DNA from: Inonotus obliquus
Taxonomy: Eukaryota > Basidiomycota > Agaricomycetes > Hymenochaetales > Hymenochaetaceae
Assembly (NCBI GenBank): GCA_032164295.1
Contig: JAJHTX010000001.1
Location: 186,001-250,000, forward strand
Reading direction: 5' to 3'
Length of the DNA: 64,000 bases
Shown here: positions 53,981 to 64,000 of the stretch, piece by piece
Numbering within the stretch: position 1 is the stretch's first letter
Layout: every line of letters begins with the position of its first letter
The notes under the pieces: generated by a model
Databases searched by the model: none
The model's input: only the letters and a program-made list of their open reading frames with translations
Told to the model about the DNA's origin: nothing
Translations under genes and position numbers: made by a program

Positions 53981-54165
53981 GCCAAACCGGTCCAGTCCAG
54001 GTCCGGACTGGTCCACACCGGTCCGGAAAAACAGAAGGGAGCCGGACCAAGGACCGAACCAACCTGGACCTCAGCTGAACCGGACCTGAACTGGACTGGA
54101 CTATTGGTTCGGTCCGTGTCCGGACTGCGGTCCACACGGTCCAGGACCGGACTTCGGCAACCCCT
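53981..54165. repeat. GGTCC/CCGGAC-rich cluster
   Basis: About 185 bp dominated by GGTCC, GGACC, TCCGGAC and CCAGTCC words on both strands, able to form many alternative hairpins. It abuts the truncated MATH fragment. The class is unknown; it could be a short palindromic repeat element. Confidence 0.6.
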
Positions 54166-54171
54166 AATGGC

Positions 54172-54771
54172 TACACACTGGGCAAAATTACATATAGGAG
54201 CCTCCAGGATTTTGGTTGGAATGCAATACCAGCCAATAAGAGCAGTTTTCTCACATTCTGAACAAAATTCTCTACCCAGAAAAATGTATTTTTGCCCGGT
54301 GTGCTAGCTACTCGATGTATCCTTCCATAATATGAGTTTTAGCGCATCCCAAGGCGCAAGATACAAATGGATATATATAATTTAACCTAAATCATCATAG
54401 CTACACCGCGGTAAACAATTATAAACCATGATCTGAGATAGATCTCCCCGAAAAGTCAACACGGATGAGGGCGAAAAGCCCAGTCCAGAGAAAGGAGATG
54501 GGTAGTCCATATTCTTCATCCCAGATACATTTCCCAATGGCACAATTACACAACATAACGAGGTGTTACTTAGTTCAGCAAGAAATTCTGTAATTCTTAT
54601 CCTCTACGTAACGATGCACCTGCAATTTCTCAAACGACGGACTATTTCAATCAACGTGCATTCTACCAAACCATCGCACTGATCTCTATGTGACATTGAG
54701 AACCTAAGAACACACACTCGATGGATTGAACATGATGTTCAGGACGTCTATGACTCACGTTAGAGTGTCAG
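54172..54771. other. intergenic
   Basis: 3' flank of lipase 1. No exon or repeat recognised. Confidence 0.35.
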
Positions 54772-55914
54772 TCAGCTATACGCTAGCAGGGACTCACTTT
54801 GTCCAAAGTAAGTGAGATGGGCGGTGTTGATACCAGTAGATGGAATAGAGTCGCTGCAAGTTGGATCTTCTTGACCGTCACATACTCTGACATTGTCAAT
54901 CGAGGTCGCTGTGATCTACTTGTCAGGAATGGTTAGAAAATCACAAGCTGCGTGCGCACATGGATCCTGGAAATTCCAAAATTCCGTTCGGCTAGATAAA
55001 GAGCCACAATCTTGAGTAGAATGCCTCAGATATTTTACAAATCACGACTTACTGATGTCGATACCCAATGGCCTGAGGGATGAGCGTCGGGACACCATCT
55101 ACAGGGAATAGCATCAAAAATGAATATTATCCCAAGTTATGAAGGAACAGACCGAATGTATGTACGGCCCTAAAGAGATTGTCTACGCCGATAAGTTCTT
55201 CGGCAAGATCGGCATAGGCAGCGTCACCAGTACGAGGTTGACCAAACGTAAATACTTGAAGAGGAGTTCCAGGAAAATTGGACGCAAGCGAGACACCCCC
55301 AAGGCTCGCAAGCGACGCGCCGAGACTCTGCCCTGTGGATATGAGTGTGTAGTCTGGGTGTGCTTGAAGCTCAGAAGAAACGGCGGAGAGAACATCGGAA
55401 GCAACACTATTAAAAGCAGTCAAGAATCCGAAGTGTGCCATTGCGTCATTTGTGTTGTTGACTCCCGGAGAGGACAAGGGCACGAGTACAATTTCCGCGT
55501 CTGTGGGATACCGTCATAGAGAAATTCGGCAGGATGCATTGGACATACCAACCTGTCAGAAAGTCTTGAGGTGACGAGCTGCCACGAAAAGCCGCTACAA
55601 TCTGCTTCTTCGTGTCGTCCCTCGCCACAAATCCTTGAGTATCCGTCTCCAGGTTGTTTAGCTGTCCAAGGTTAAGTCGGCTGTTCAACAGAGCAATAGT
55701 TCATGCCTACCGTTTTCACTACTGTCATGCCAACCGGACTGTTGCATGGCAGAAACTCGTCGGCAGCGAAGGATATCTTCGTGTAGCGGATGAATTGATT
55801 CATCAAGTCTTGCGTTATTGAGCGCCGACCAAATGAAGACTCCGAGGTCGGATAGGCAACAGCGTTTACAGCTGCCAACGCAATGGCCAGGATCGAGCTA
55901 GCAAGTCTATGCAT
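54772..55914 (-). CDS. secreted class-3 lipase, copy 1
   Basis: Alpha/beta-hydrolase of the fungal lipase class 3 family (triacylglycerol lipase/feruloyl esterase-like). The start at 55914 gives signal peptide MHRLASSILAIALAAVNAVA. Then FIRYTKISFAADEF, KKQIVAAFRGSSSPQDFLT (oxyanion strand), the elbow LISTGQSLGASLASLGG, PLQVFTFGQPRTGD, NLFRAVHTFDG-type text with the catalytic Asp, GYRH, DPTCSDSIPSTGIN and the final HLTYFGQ with the catalytic His. The nucleophile elbow reads G-Q-S-L-G instead of the common G-H-S-L-G; the Ser is present. About four introns. The stop is at 54772, slightly later than in most relatives. It is paired with a paralogue at 57042. Confidence 0.82.
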
Positions 55915-57041
55915 GCTGAAAAGAGTCGCAGAATTCAAGAATGTACGACCGTGACCATTGATGCAAGAGCATTGATTGTGTTTATATGTTCCCCCAATGG
56001 TGAAAATACGCGTGGTTCTCTATGCTTCTTGCCAATACATTGTTGTCCCGGCTATTGGGCGACGGCATTGCAAAAACATGCTTCCATTTGAAGATTAACG
56101 GAGCCAATTTATTTGTGAGGCGAAAGAAGCTATCGCAAGATTGTCCGAGTAAATGAAGCGGTATTAGCGTAGCATAAGACTAAAGAAAGAAGAGCTACCT
56201 TGATCAGGATGAAGGAACGACTGATTGTAGCGTGTGAGTTTTGTGAATCCACTACAATGTTTCCGTGGATCCTCCAAAAAAGACATTAATCCCGTTGGTG
56301 GAAGCGATGCTGCTAAAAATATGGCGCGTGCGAATCCTTTGGCGTCAGAGGACCGTGACGAAGCAGTCAGTTCCGAACTGAGAACTGCCACATTTGTTGC
56401 AGAGGATCCCAGCAAACACGAAGAATTAGGGAAGACCGTTCTGATTTGTCGGGTTACATATATGCCGAAACGACCACGCGGGACATACAAAGCTTCCCCA
56501 GTTCGCGGGCCTTCAATGCGCGTGGCGAAGTCTCCAGTAAATGATCTTAGGAGATATTACGAACGGATAGAGTATCGTCTTTATTTTCCCCAGTTCCTCA
56601 GCAAGCACATAGAAGGCGATGCTCGGCCGCATGTGACCAGCAATGGTTTTGTACAGTAGGAGGTTTTGCTGCCCGTGAAATCGGAGGCCGAGTGGCAAGA
56701 CAGAAATTGTAGACGACGTCGTTTCCCAGAGGGTATGTTATGTAACGGAGGGAACCACAAGGTCTACGCTCAGATCGCGAAGTCCCTCGGTAGCCTGCTT
56801 TAAATAATGACGAAAATTATGGCTTCGGACTAGGAGTAACTAAACAGACGTATGGAAGGGATCCCAGATGATAATTCCTCCAGGGAATCAGCGGTGTTTC
56901 CTAGGTAAGTCTCAAGGAGGAAACGGAAAGCAAGTACTATGAAGCACAGGCACTCCTTGCTTCAAATGCAAGAAACGAAGTTGGTACTCATTGCTGCAAG
57001 GAAATGCGGCTTACTTGACGCACCCTAGCCAAAGAAGACGA
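55915..57041. other. intergenic between lipase paralogues
   Basis: About 1.1 kb. A 141-codon plus frame (56234-56659) and a 108-codon minus frame (56164-56490) overlap; neither is recognised. Presumably the lipase 1 promoter. Confidence 0.3.
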
Positions 57042-58136
57042 TCACTCACTTTGGCCGAAGTACGTGATATGTGCAAGGCTCAGGAAACTTGAGGGATTTG
57101 AGGAGCTGCAATTCGGATCCTCTCCTCCATTGCAGCGTTGTACGTTCTCAAGAGTGGCTACCGAAGGGCTTTAGTTATTCTTCTTGTTCTAATGGAACAC
57201 TGAGAGCTTACAAGGATCCCGGAACTGCCGTCCCACTACGTTAAAAAAAGTTCAGGCACTCGATCCACGGGTGAATGGATCTCACACTCACTGATGTTGG
57301 TAGCCAATGACCCGTGGAACGACACCCGGGATGCCATCTATGTACGTCATTAGGCGAAGCTAATGGCGCGCTCAAAAAGAGGCCTGACCGGTAGTATGGA
57401 CAGCTCTGAAGATGTTCTCGGTGCCAACAAGGGTTTCCATTAGCTGAACATATTCGGCATTACCCGTACGCGGTTGACCATAAGTGAATACCTGTAACGG
57501 CGTGCCTGGAAAGTTTGCGGCTAGAGAGACTCCAGCGATACTAGCCAGTGCGCCACCAAGACTGTGACCTGTTGAGATCAGTGAATAATCCGGATGGGAT
57601 CCTACTTCCGACGATACCGTGGAGATAACGTCGGATGCAACGCTGTTGAACGCGGATAAGAAGCCAGAATGGGCCCTAGAGTTACTCGTGTTCGTGACAC
57701 CCTTCGAATCAAACGGAACGAGTAATGCCTGTGAATCTGTTCATTCGATGATGAGAAAGTCCAGTTAATAGCTGAGATTATCAATACCAACCTGTAAGGA
57801 TATCCTGAACCGAAAACGTACCGCAGAAGGCAACAATGATCTGCTTGCTGGTATCATCTCGAGCAATAAAGCCTGTCGCTGCACTGTTCAGCTAGAATAT
57901 GCATTAGACGTTTGAAAGCGATAAATATAGCCACACACCCTTTGTACGAGAATGGTACCTAATGGACTAGGACATGTTGGGACATAGGCCAGAGAGGAAA
58001 GCTGGGCGAAACGCGCGAACTGATCAAAAAACCCCTGCGATATCTCACGCCGTTCCAGAACGGGATGTGGATAAGACTTGACGGCAGAAACGAGAAACAA
58101 AACGAAAGAGAGAAGCAACAGCATGAAGCAGAACAA
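57042..58136 (-). CDS. secreted class-3 lipase, copy 2
   Basis: Paralogue of copy 1 with the same exon plan. Signal peptide MFCFMLLLLSFVLFLVSAVKS (start 58136, or an inner Met). Then FARFAQLSSLAYVP, SKQIIVAFCGTFSVQDILT, the elbow LISTGHSLGGALASIAG with canonical GHSLG, PLQVFTYGQPRTGN, ENIFRAVHT, DGIPGVVPRVIGYQHQ, DPNCSSSNP and AHITYFGQ, ending SE. All triad positions are present. The oxyanion strand has CGT where copy 1 has RGS. The final exon (57042-57170) is separated by a longer, less clear intron region. The order and minus orientation match copy 1, pointing to tandem duplication. Confidence 0.8.
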
Positions 58137-59157
58137 AACTACGAGATCGTGTATCTTCTCCGACGTAACGCTCTGCTTTTAACTTCGCTCAAGCAGAAAT
58201 TACACCAAGAAGAAAAGCTTGGACCAGGTAGTAAGGGCGACACGACTATATCATAAAAGGACGGGTTCGCTACATTTGTTGCCACCCAAATAGTAGAGTA
58301 AGTGGTATAAGCGTCAGCTTGCATTCACCATGCTAAGAACCGTCTCAGGTCAGAATGGCCCCGAAGAGCTACGGGGAGACGAAGAGCTCTCACCATGCCA
58401 CCTTGTACTCCATGCTATACTCTTGAAACCACGCAATGACCGTCACCCCAGGTTTCGCGATGGGAAAAGATGTAGAGCCGTAATGACGAGAATATCTTGG
58501 ACGAGGATGTTGTCGCCCAGAAGCTATATTACAATACATGAGCCACATGCAACATATTGAAGGCAGCTAGTTAGCAACGACGCAAGAGAAGTTCGAGTGC
58601 ACATTCGGAATATCCCGGAGAATGTGCAATTGCATCCGCTTCCTGAGAAACATACTCCATATTTGGCTAAGACTATGAACCTCGGAATATTTCAATTTTC
58701 TAACACAACTTCTCACTTCCCGCAGCGTCAGGTGTGAACAGAATCGAACGACTTCCAAATGTGGGAGCGACAATCAGACGTAGAAGACGACGAAACGAAC
58801 CACAAGTGCCATCTGTTCGCAGTATCACTAGTGGGATCAATGGAAGAATGGGCGAAAGTTTGGCTCCGCCGCGAAAGTTCATCGCGGTCGCGGAATATTA
58901 ATGAACACGAACAGCCGAAGACCGCCGCCGGTGGCCCGGAAATCATTGATCAAACGTGGGCGACTGTATCATTCTACCACCATCTACTCTTACAACGATA
59001 TTCTGGGTAGTTTTTGACGTTAAGTTAGAATATAAACGGAAGAAATCCTGGAGTCTCAACATCTATTCTGAATAGATCTATAATCAACTCATCTCCCTCA
59101 CAGGCAAATCGGCAACAATATCATCCATCGTTTCTGGCAGACGCGACTCAGAGTCTC
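58137..59157. other. intergenic, no gene supported
   Basis: Promoter side of lipase 2 and 3' side of the UbiA-type gene. Open frames on both strands (58330-58560, 58728-59010) overlap and are unrecognised. Confidence 0.3.
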
Positions 59158-60275
59158 CTAAGCCATATGAGCTGTCGCGATGAAGCGGAAGTATGCCGGA
59201 AGGGCGTGGGCGAGAGACAACCAGACCTAGTTTTCCCCAAATTCAGAGACTAATGATGCAAACAGGGAAACCTTGAGACTCACGTTGTAAAGATAGAAGC
59301 TCCTTTGATCAGCTTTGATACTGTTCTTTGCGAGGAAACGTCCGCCAACAGCTAGACCAAGTACATTGAACATGAGTGCTGTCTCCATGGTGAGACCCCA
59401 CAGTCTGCTCAGACCGATGCTCCATGCGGCAACAGCGAGCATGAGGGTCGGACGTGCAATAGATGGATAGACGAGAGGTAGCGTCCGTCTGCCGACTAAC
59501 GCGTCACCGATTGTGTCCTTGAAGTCCTGAGCCTGATGAAACTCCAGTAAGTCACTATTCCAGTATAGCAGTTGCGCTGGATTACCTGTATGGTTGTGGC
59601 GAAAATCGCTGCACTGCAGATGATGGCGAAGATTGTGATTCTATCGAGAGAGGTTACACTCTTGCCTACGGGAACATGAGCTCGTTCCCCGTAGCTATGA
59701 GCAGCAAACATACCCGCGATGAGACTAGCTCCAGTCTCGAAGCTGGCCATTCCCAGTCCATTCACGATGTTGCGTCCGGCCCAATGACCTGCCGCATACC
59801 CAGCCTCGTTGTAAACCCAAGTAAGGATACAGCCAGAAAGGCATGCAGCAGCGACTTCCTTGCTGTACGAGTAGCTCCATGCAAGACATACGAGCGGCAT
59901 CGTCCAACGTAGTATGAGAGCAGTACGCAGCGACAAGCGTTTCGCAGGAAGGGGCCGGTCCGGTTTGTTGTTCTGATCTTCCTCGGGCGAGACTGTTTGA
60001 TTAGAAAGATTGAACTGGAAGAGCTGCAGCCAAATCCAAAACATTGTTGGCGGGAGCTGCTTTAGAGATGCGAGGGGGGCTGATGCTGCTGCAAGGCACG
60101 TCTATTACTTCTTCTCAGTATCCAAAATGTGGAATGGATAATAGGCCATACTCACGATCGGAATGAGCGTGGTTTTGATGTCCGACTTGGTGAAGAGGAA
60201 GGCCGTCCATGCATGGTATGCTAGCCAGTACGGGACCGACTTTACGAACTTTATGGCGGACATGGCCTTTGACAT
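59158..60275 (-). CDS. UbiA-type prenyltransferase-like membrane protein
   Basis: Integral membrane protein of the UbiA superfamily. Start MSKAMSAIKFVKSVPYWLAY at 60275, an intron, then MFWIWLQLFQFNLSNQ and the first aspartate-rich motif in the form EEDQNNKPDRPLPAKRLS. Several transmembrane helices follow, then the second motif DFKDTIGDALVGRRTLP and the last helices (LMLAVAAWSIGLSRLWGL). The last intron begins after YLYN; the final exon reads VWLSLAHALPAYFRFIATAH and stops at 59158. In fungi such proteins often act in secondary metabolism, joining a prenyl chain to an aromatic or other acceptor. The substrate cannot be told, and no other biosynthetic gene is adjacent. Confidence 0.82.
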
Positions 60276-61236
60276 TTTCACACTTTAGCTAGTTGGATAG
60301 TTAAGACGGATCGTTCGAGAAATCACAAGAAGTCGAGAACTATCAGAGAGTCCGCAGTGCTGAAGATTTGGAAAGAGCAGACTGTCGTATTTATACTGAG
60401 GAGACTGTAAGTATGGCACAGCCCGGGGGTACGTCCTTCATGCTCGTCGCCAGAGAAACAGAGAGGTTGGGCTGGGCTGGGCGTGTATCTGCATCTTGAG
60501 CATTGCGGGATGGGGAAGCATCCCTGAATTTCACTTGATACGAACATAATATTGGATCGTCAGTTTAAGGTAGGTATAGGAACATAGATAGCAAGTGAAT
60601 GAGCTCTTGGGGGAAGGGGTGATATAGATTTTTACAGCAGGAAAGTATTATCCTTTACCAGGTCAGCGACTAGATGTCCCGCTAGTCGGATTTGAAATCC
60701 TGATGAGAACAATAGGTGGCAATCAATGTTTCAGAGAGATTTGCAAGCGAGCGGTGGCCCAGTGAGCGCCCAGTGAAAGGCATTGGGGATTGTTACTACC
60801 CAGAGCATGAGATGCATGATTTAAAGTGTCCCGACGGCTCCGAGGGTAGTTTTACACCGAAGACATTACGCGTGCGCGTCACTAACTGAGGCAGCATCGC
60901 CAAAGAGCAAAAGGTGAGGGGCGCTCAACCCACGACCACTCCATGTTCCGATTGATCGAAAAATAGATTATGTAATATAACGCTCAAAAATGTAAAATCC
61001 CTGTATGGCTCGAGTTTGCAACAGCGACCAATTGACAAGGACCAGAGTTGTTCAGGAAGTCAGGATGCGGAGATATTTGGAGATTCTCCAGCTTTAGCAG
61101 ATTATACAACGTACAATTATGTACATGGATGACATAATCACAAAAAAAGCCGAACAGTCCTAATCAGACGGCAAAAAATGACGTGCAGAGATAACACGAT
61201 CTCTCTCATATCGCCCGTTTGCGACTGGAATATCGG
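60276..61236. other. intergenic
   Basis: Upstream of the UbiA-type gene and downstream of the glutaminase gene. No exon recognised (a 74-codon minus frame at 60323-60547 is unassigned). Confidence 0.35.
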
Positions 61237-64000
61237 TTATAGCCGCCCTTCCGGTCTCCCGAACCCTGCGCCAGGATCTGAATAGGAGGGTGGCATTTCA
61301 ACAATATCATTTCGCAGGAGATCAAGCTCGCGTCGCAGATTATGAACGTCCGTTCGCAGTCGTTCGCGATCCTCGTTGGCTCCGTTCAATAGACCGCTCA
61401 ACCCCGGGGCATCGCTAGTCATCTGTGACGGAGATACTACTGTCGTTCCCCCCGCTGATGAATAGCCTACCCAACTACTTCCTGCGAGGGAGAGCAAAAT
61501 CAGTCATGCATCGACTTTTAAATACCGCGGCATACCTTCGTAGGAAGATTCTTCATATGGAAGCATAATCGGACTCGGCTTCGTTTCATTTTCAAATCGT
61601 TCATGGTGTTTCTGCCGCTTCCGACAGCAATGGTAACCCGTAAGAAGCGCGAGGACCAGTGCAATCACACCTCCGACAACACCACCTGCAATAGCTCCTG
61701 CCGAAGCATTGGAGTTTGAAGCCCTCCCTCCGCTTGGTATCGTACTTCCGTCTGAAGGAAGATCAATGGATGACTTGATGGTTGTGCTAAAACATCGATG
61801 AGTGATAGCAGAAGGTAGGAAGTTACGCGGACAGACTTCAATGCCAATAACGCAAAAATCCCGCCGCACGCTGGACTATATAACTCAACTTGAACACTGC
61901 GAATCAGGAGAGCTGAACTCAAGTTTACCTGTTCCTTCCGGTATTCGTCGCGCTATACCTGGTTCCAGTCAAAGGGTTATAAATGGAAGGGAAGGGATTG
62001 ACGTGTAGTGTCGACGCTGCGTAATTATGAATCTGACTGATCATTAGATTTCGAGTCGCCGCATCTGTGACGCTCGAAGCGGAGAACATCATCCATTCTT
62101 TCGAAAAGTATCAGATCTGAGAGTGACAAAAAGAAGATGATTATGCCCACGTGTGGTGGTTCGACCGGAATTCACACGGTCTAACGGTATCCCGTAAGTT
62201 GCGCCAGCTTCAAGAAGTCAATGCTTGTCTCCGTAAAGTCATGCATGCTACTCACATGCAACAGATGAATAAAACGACGTTAATGCATCATAGACAGAGT
62301 CTTCCACGACGTTAAGCTGGAGCAATCTATCCGCATACAGATTATAGATGAGGCCACTCGAGTCCGAGTAAATGAGACCGTCACCAGACTCGTCTGGTGC
62401 AAATACGTCATCCTGCCATTGTGAGATATACGAGATAACTTTTTTCTATCACACGGAACTCAGCCCTATTTGATGTGCGATAAACAATACGAAGTGGTAC
62501 GAACATTGAACCGTTGTTCATCCTCCGTGACACCTGCTATCTCAGAAATCTTCGCCATGCAAGCTAGTCCGATGATGCCTTTCAGGATCAAATTAATTCG
62601 GGCGCTTCTTGGAGTGTCCGGTTCTGAAATAAAATCGATCGAGTTTCTACGAAATTAAGCTTCTGCGTTAAGGCAGTTTGATGATCCTTCCTCACTGGTG
62701 AGCCTGAGTCCATGTGCTGTTATCCAAATACTCGGCCCACCCTCGAAGCAGAGTATACTGCAACATCATCAGCTTCAGTCGATGTGTCGTAAACACCGAC
62801 CTACATGTTTACTAAGTAAGGTTCCATTGCCAGACCTCTGTGTATATGCCAACACCATGATGAGCATATTCGCAGATTCTGAGTCAGCAGGGTCCGCAGT
62901 CAGTCTGTGCGTGACTCTGCGCCACTAAAGGATATCGCTCACCTTCGACCCCATAATCGTGTGAGTTGTTAATGCCATCCGCCGTGGCGTTTGGGTATGC
63001 GGTTCCTGTAAACCATGAACCTATGTTCGATTTACGCAATCACAGATAGCACCAACCAATGTTTCTTGCCGCATAATTCAGTATGTAAGCGGAGGAATCT
63101 TGAACTTGAAGAAGTGGCGAAAGTAAATATCCGATAAGTTCAGGATTCAGATATAGGAATGCCGGAAAGGCCGCGTAGAGTGTATCAACGGTATTCACAC
63201 TTTGAGATGTTCTGCAGCATGGAAGCATTGGTATTAAAATACCGTCGTAGGCGGAGGAGATTGACGTACCCTAAAATATCCGTTCCAATGTTGCCCATAT
63301 TCTTCATAAACGCTTTGACGTCCATGATGTTCCAGGATCCGTCACTGGATTGCGTAATGGTGATGTCCATCGAACCCATCACTTGACGCGCAGTCAGGGA
63401 AAGTAACTCTGCATATTCGGGAGAGTATTGTTGCCCCGCTTCACGTAGTTGAGAATCAAAAGACTCGGCAAAGGATTGTGCTCGGGGAAAGTCATCCAAG
63501 AATGCCCTCAACTAGATAGTGCATTAATATATTTTATGAGAGATGCCAAAAAATGGGATACATGATCGGACGTACCGCAGATTCTACATCAGGGTAGCTG
63601 GATAAGAAGTACGGGTATCGATCTTCGAGGATGGTCCCCGCCTTGTATTGGATCGAAGGGCTGCGTGAGATACCCAGGGCCCAAACAGCTGGCTGTGGGG
63701 TGGACTCCACTTCCCCCCAATCGATGGCGATCCCTAGAGTTGTCCAGTTCAAAGAGCTATACTCGGTGTAAGCTGGTGTGTCCTTCAGCAATGTCCAACG
63801 ATATGTTCTCTTACTCCATGACTGGACGAGGACCTGGTTGGGTTGTATTACCCAAGATTCTGCTAGAGTTTGCCGCGTCGGGACGAATGATAGTATTATT
63901 CGATATTGCCCATGAAATATCTGCACCGTCAATCTATTGCATCGTTTGAGGGCTTGATAGGTATATCACTTTTAATGGTGGCACTTTACCTTCTTAAACG
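61237..64000 (-). CDS. GtaA-type glutaminase with C-terminal membrane anchor (5' end outside window)
   Basis: Minus-strand, about ten exons, cut by the window edge. Readable in order: PQPAVWALGISRSPSIQYKA, YPYFLSSYPDVESAV, LRAFLDDFPRAQSFAESFD, EYAELLSLTARQVMGSMDIT, KAFMKNMGNIGTD, RVNTVDTLYAAFPAFLYLNP, YILNYAARNIG, GNMLIMVLAYTQRSGNGTLL and LIYNLYADRLLQLNVV. These are the conserved blocks of fungal GtaA glutaminases (DUF5127/DUF4965/DUF1793), extracellular enzymes that release ammonia from glutamine. After the enzyme comes a Ser-rich linker, a transmembrane helix (GAIAGGVVGGVIALVLALLT), a basic stop-transfer CCRKRQKHH and a cytosolic tail with PPSY, ending GRPEGRL at 61237. It is anchored at the cell surface, facing out. 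Confidence 0.8.

Noticed and set aside
56164..56659. Overlapping frames between the lipases (141 codons plus, 108 codons minus)
   Set aside because: Mutually overlapping, no domain or intron signals; left as intergenic.
1..64000. CRISPR arrays, bacterial-type operons, ribosome binding sites
   Set aside because: Spliced genes, TATA promoters and an intron-bearing tRNA show a eukaryotic genome; the tandem repeats have no spacer structure.

Overview
The window is a fungal nuclear contig. Genes are broken by many short spliceosomal introns (GT...AG, about 50-60 nt), and one tRNA carries a canonical intron. Gene content fits a basidiomycete of the Rhizoctonia/Thanatephorus type: a cluster of small secreted RlpA-like double-psi beta-barrel proteins, paired class-3 lipases, a UbiA-family membrane protein and a membrane-anchored GtaA-type glutaminase. 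The species is an inference. The layout is two gene-rich ends (1-15.7 kb and 54.2-64 kb) around a repeat-dominated core (about 15.7-54.2 kb).

Left gene block: a tRNA-dihydrouridine synthase (Dus1, minus), three tandem RlpA-like secreted proteins (plus) that share exon structure and TATA position, a SEC24 COPII coat gene (plus), an uncertain seipin-like gene (minus) and an intron-containing tRNA-Pro(AGG) (minus).

Core: first a 2,563-bp near-perfect palindrome (16268-18830; 1,253-bp arms, 57-bp loop) bounded by a 6-bp direct repeat. Then come layers of LTR-type insertions, many with intact 5-bp target duplications. Family A has solo LTRs at 19011, 23836 and 48241 and a decayed copy at 23007. 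Family D has a complete, young, gag-only element at 31985-37903 and an LTR copy at 47868. Family F is at 21141 and 46758/53313, family G at 46200 and 52755, and element H at 26105. Two copies of an unclassified repeat E carry minisatellites. A paralogous empty site at 51.26 kb shows exactly where the D element inserted. Two inverted G LTRs have exchanged their target duplications, the signature of a 6-kb inversion. A Crypton-like tyrosine recombinase (39993-41687) has a stop codon at its box-II arginine. Host gene fragments lie between the repeats: a PCL-type cyclin, an ATG11 5' portion joined to a TOM1/HUWE1 HECT ligase piece, and a USP7-type MATH domain. Where I could check them, these are interrupted or truncated.

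Right gene block: two class-3 lipases (54772-55914 and 57042-58136, minus), a UbiA-type prenyltransferase-like protein (59158-60275, minus) and the 3' part of a GtaA-type glutaminase (61237 to the window edge, minus).

The most unusual signals are: (1) the large palindrome with target duplication; (2) solo-LTR-like elements F and H (TG...CTAACA ends) that each carry a ~260-270-codon reading frame with a CxxC motif upstream of a TATA box, a possible uncharacterised LTR-encoded protein; (3) the LTR-mediated inversion; (4) saturation of the A/D LTRs and even the gag gene with a CGGTAC motif.
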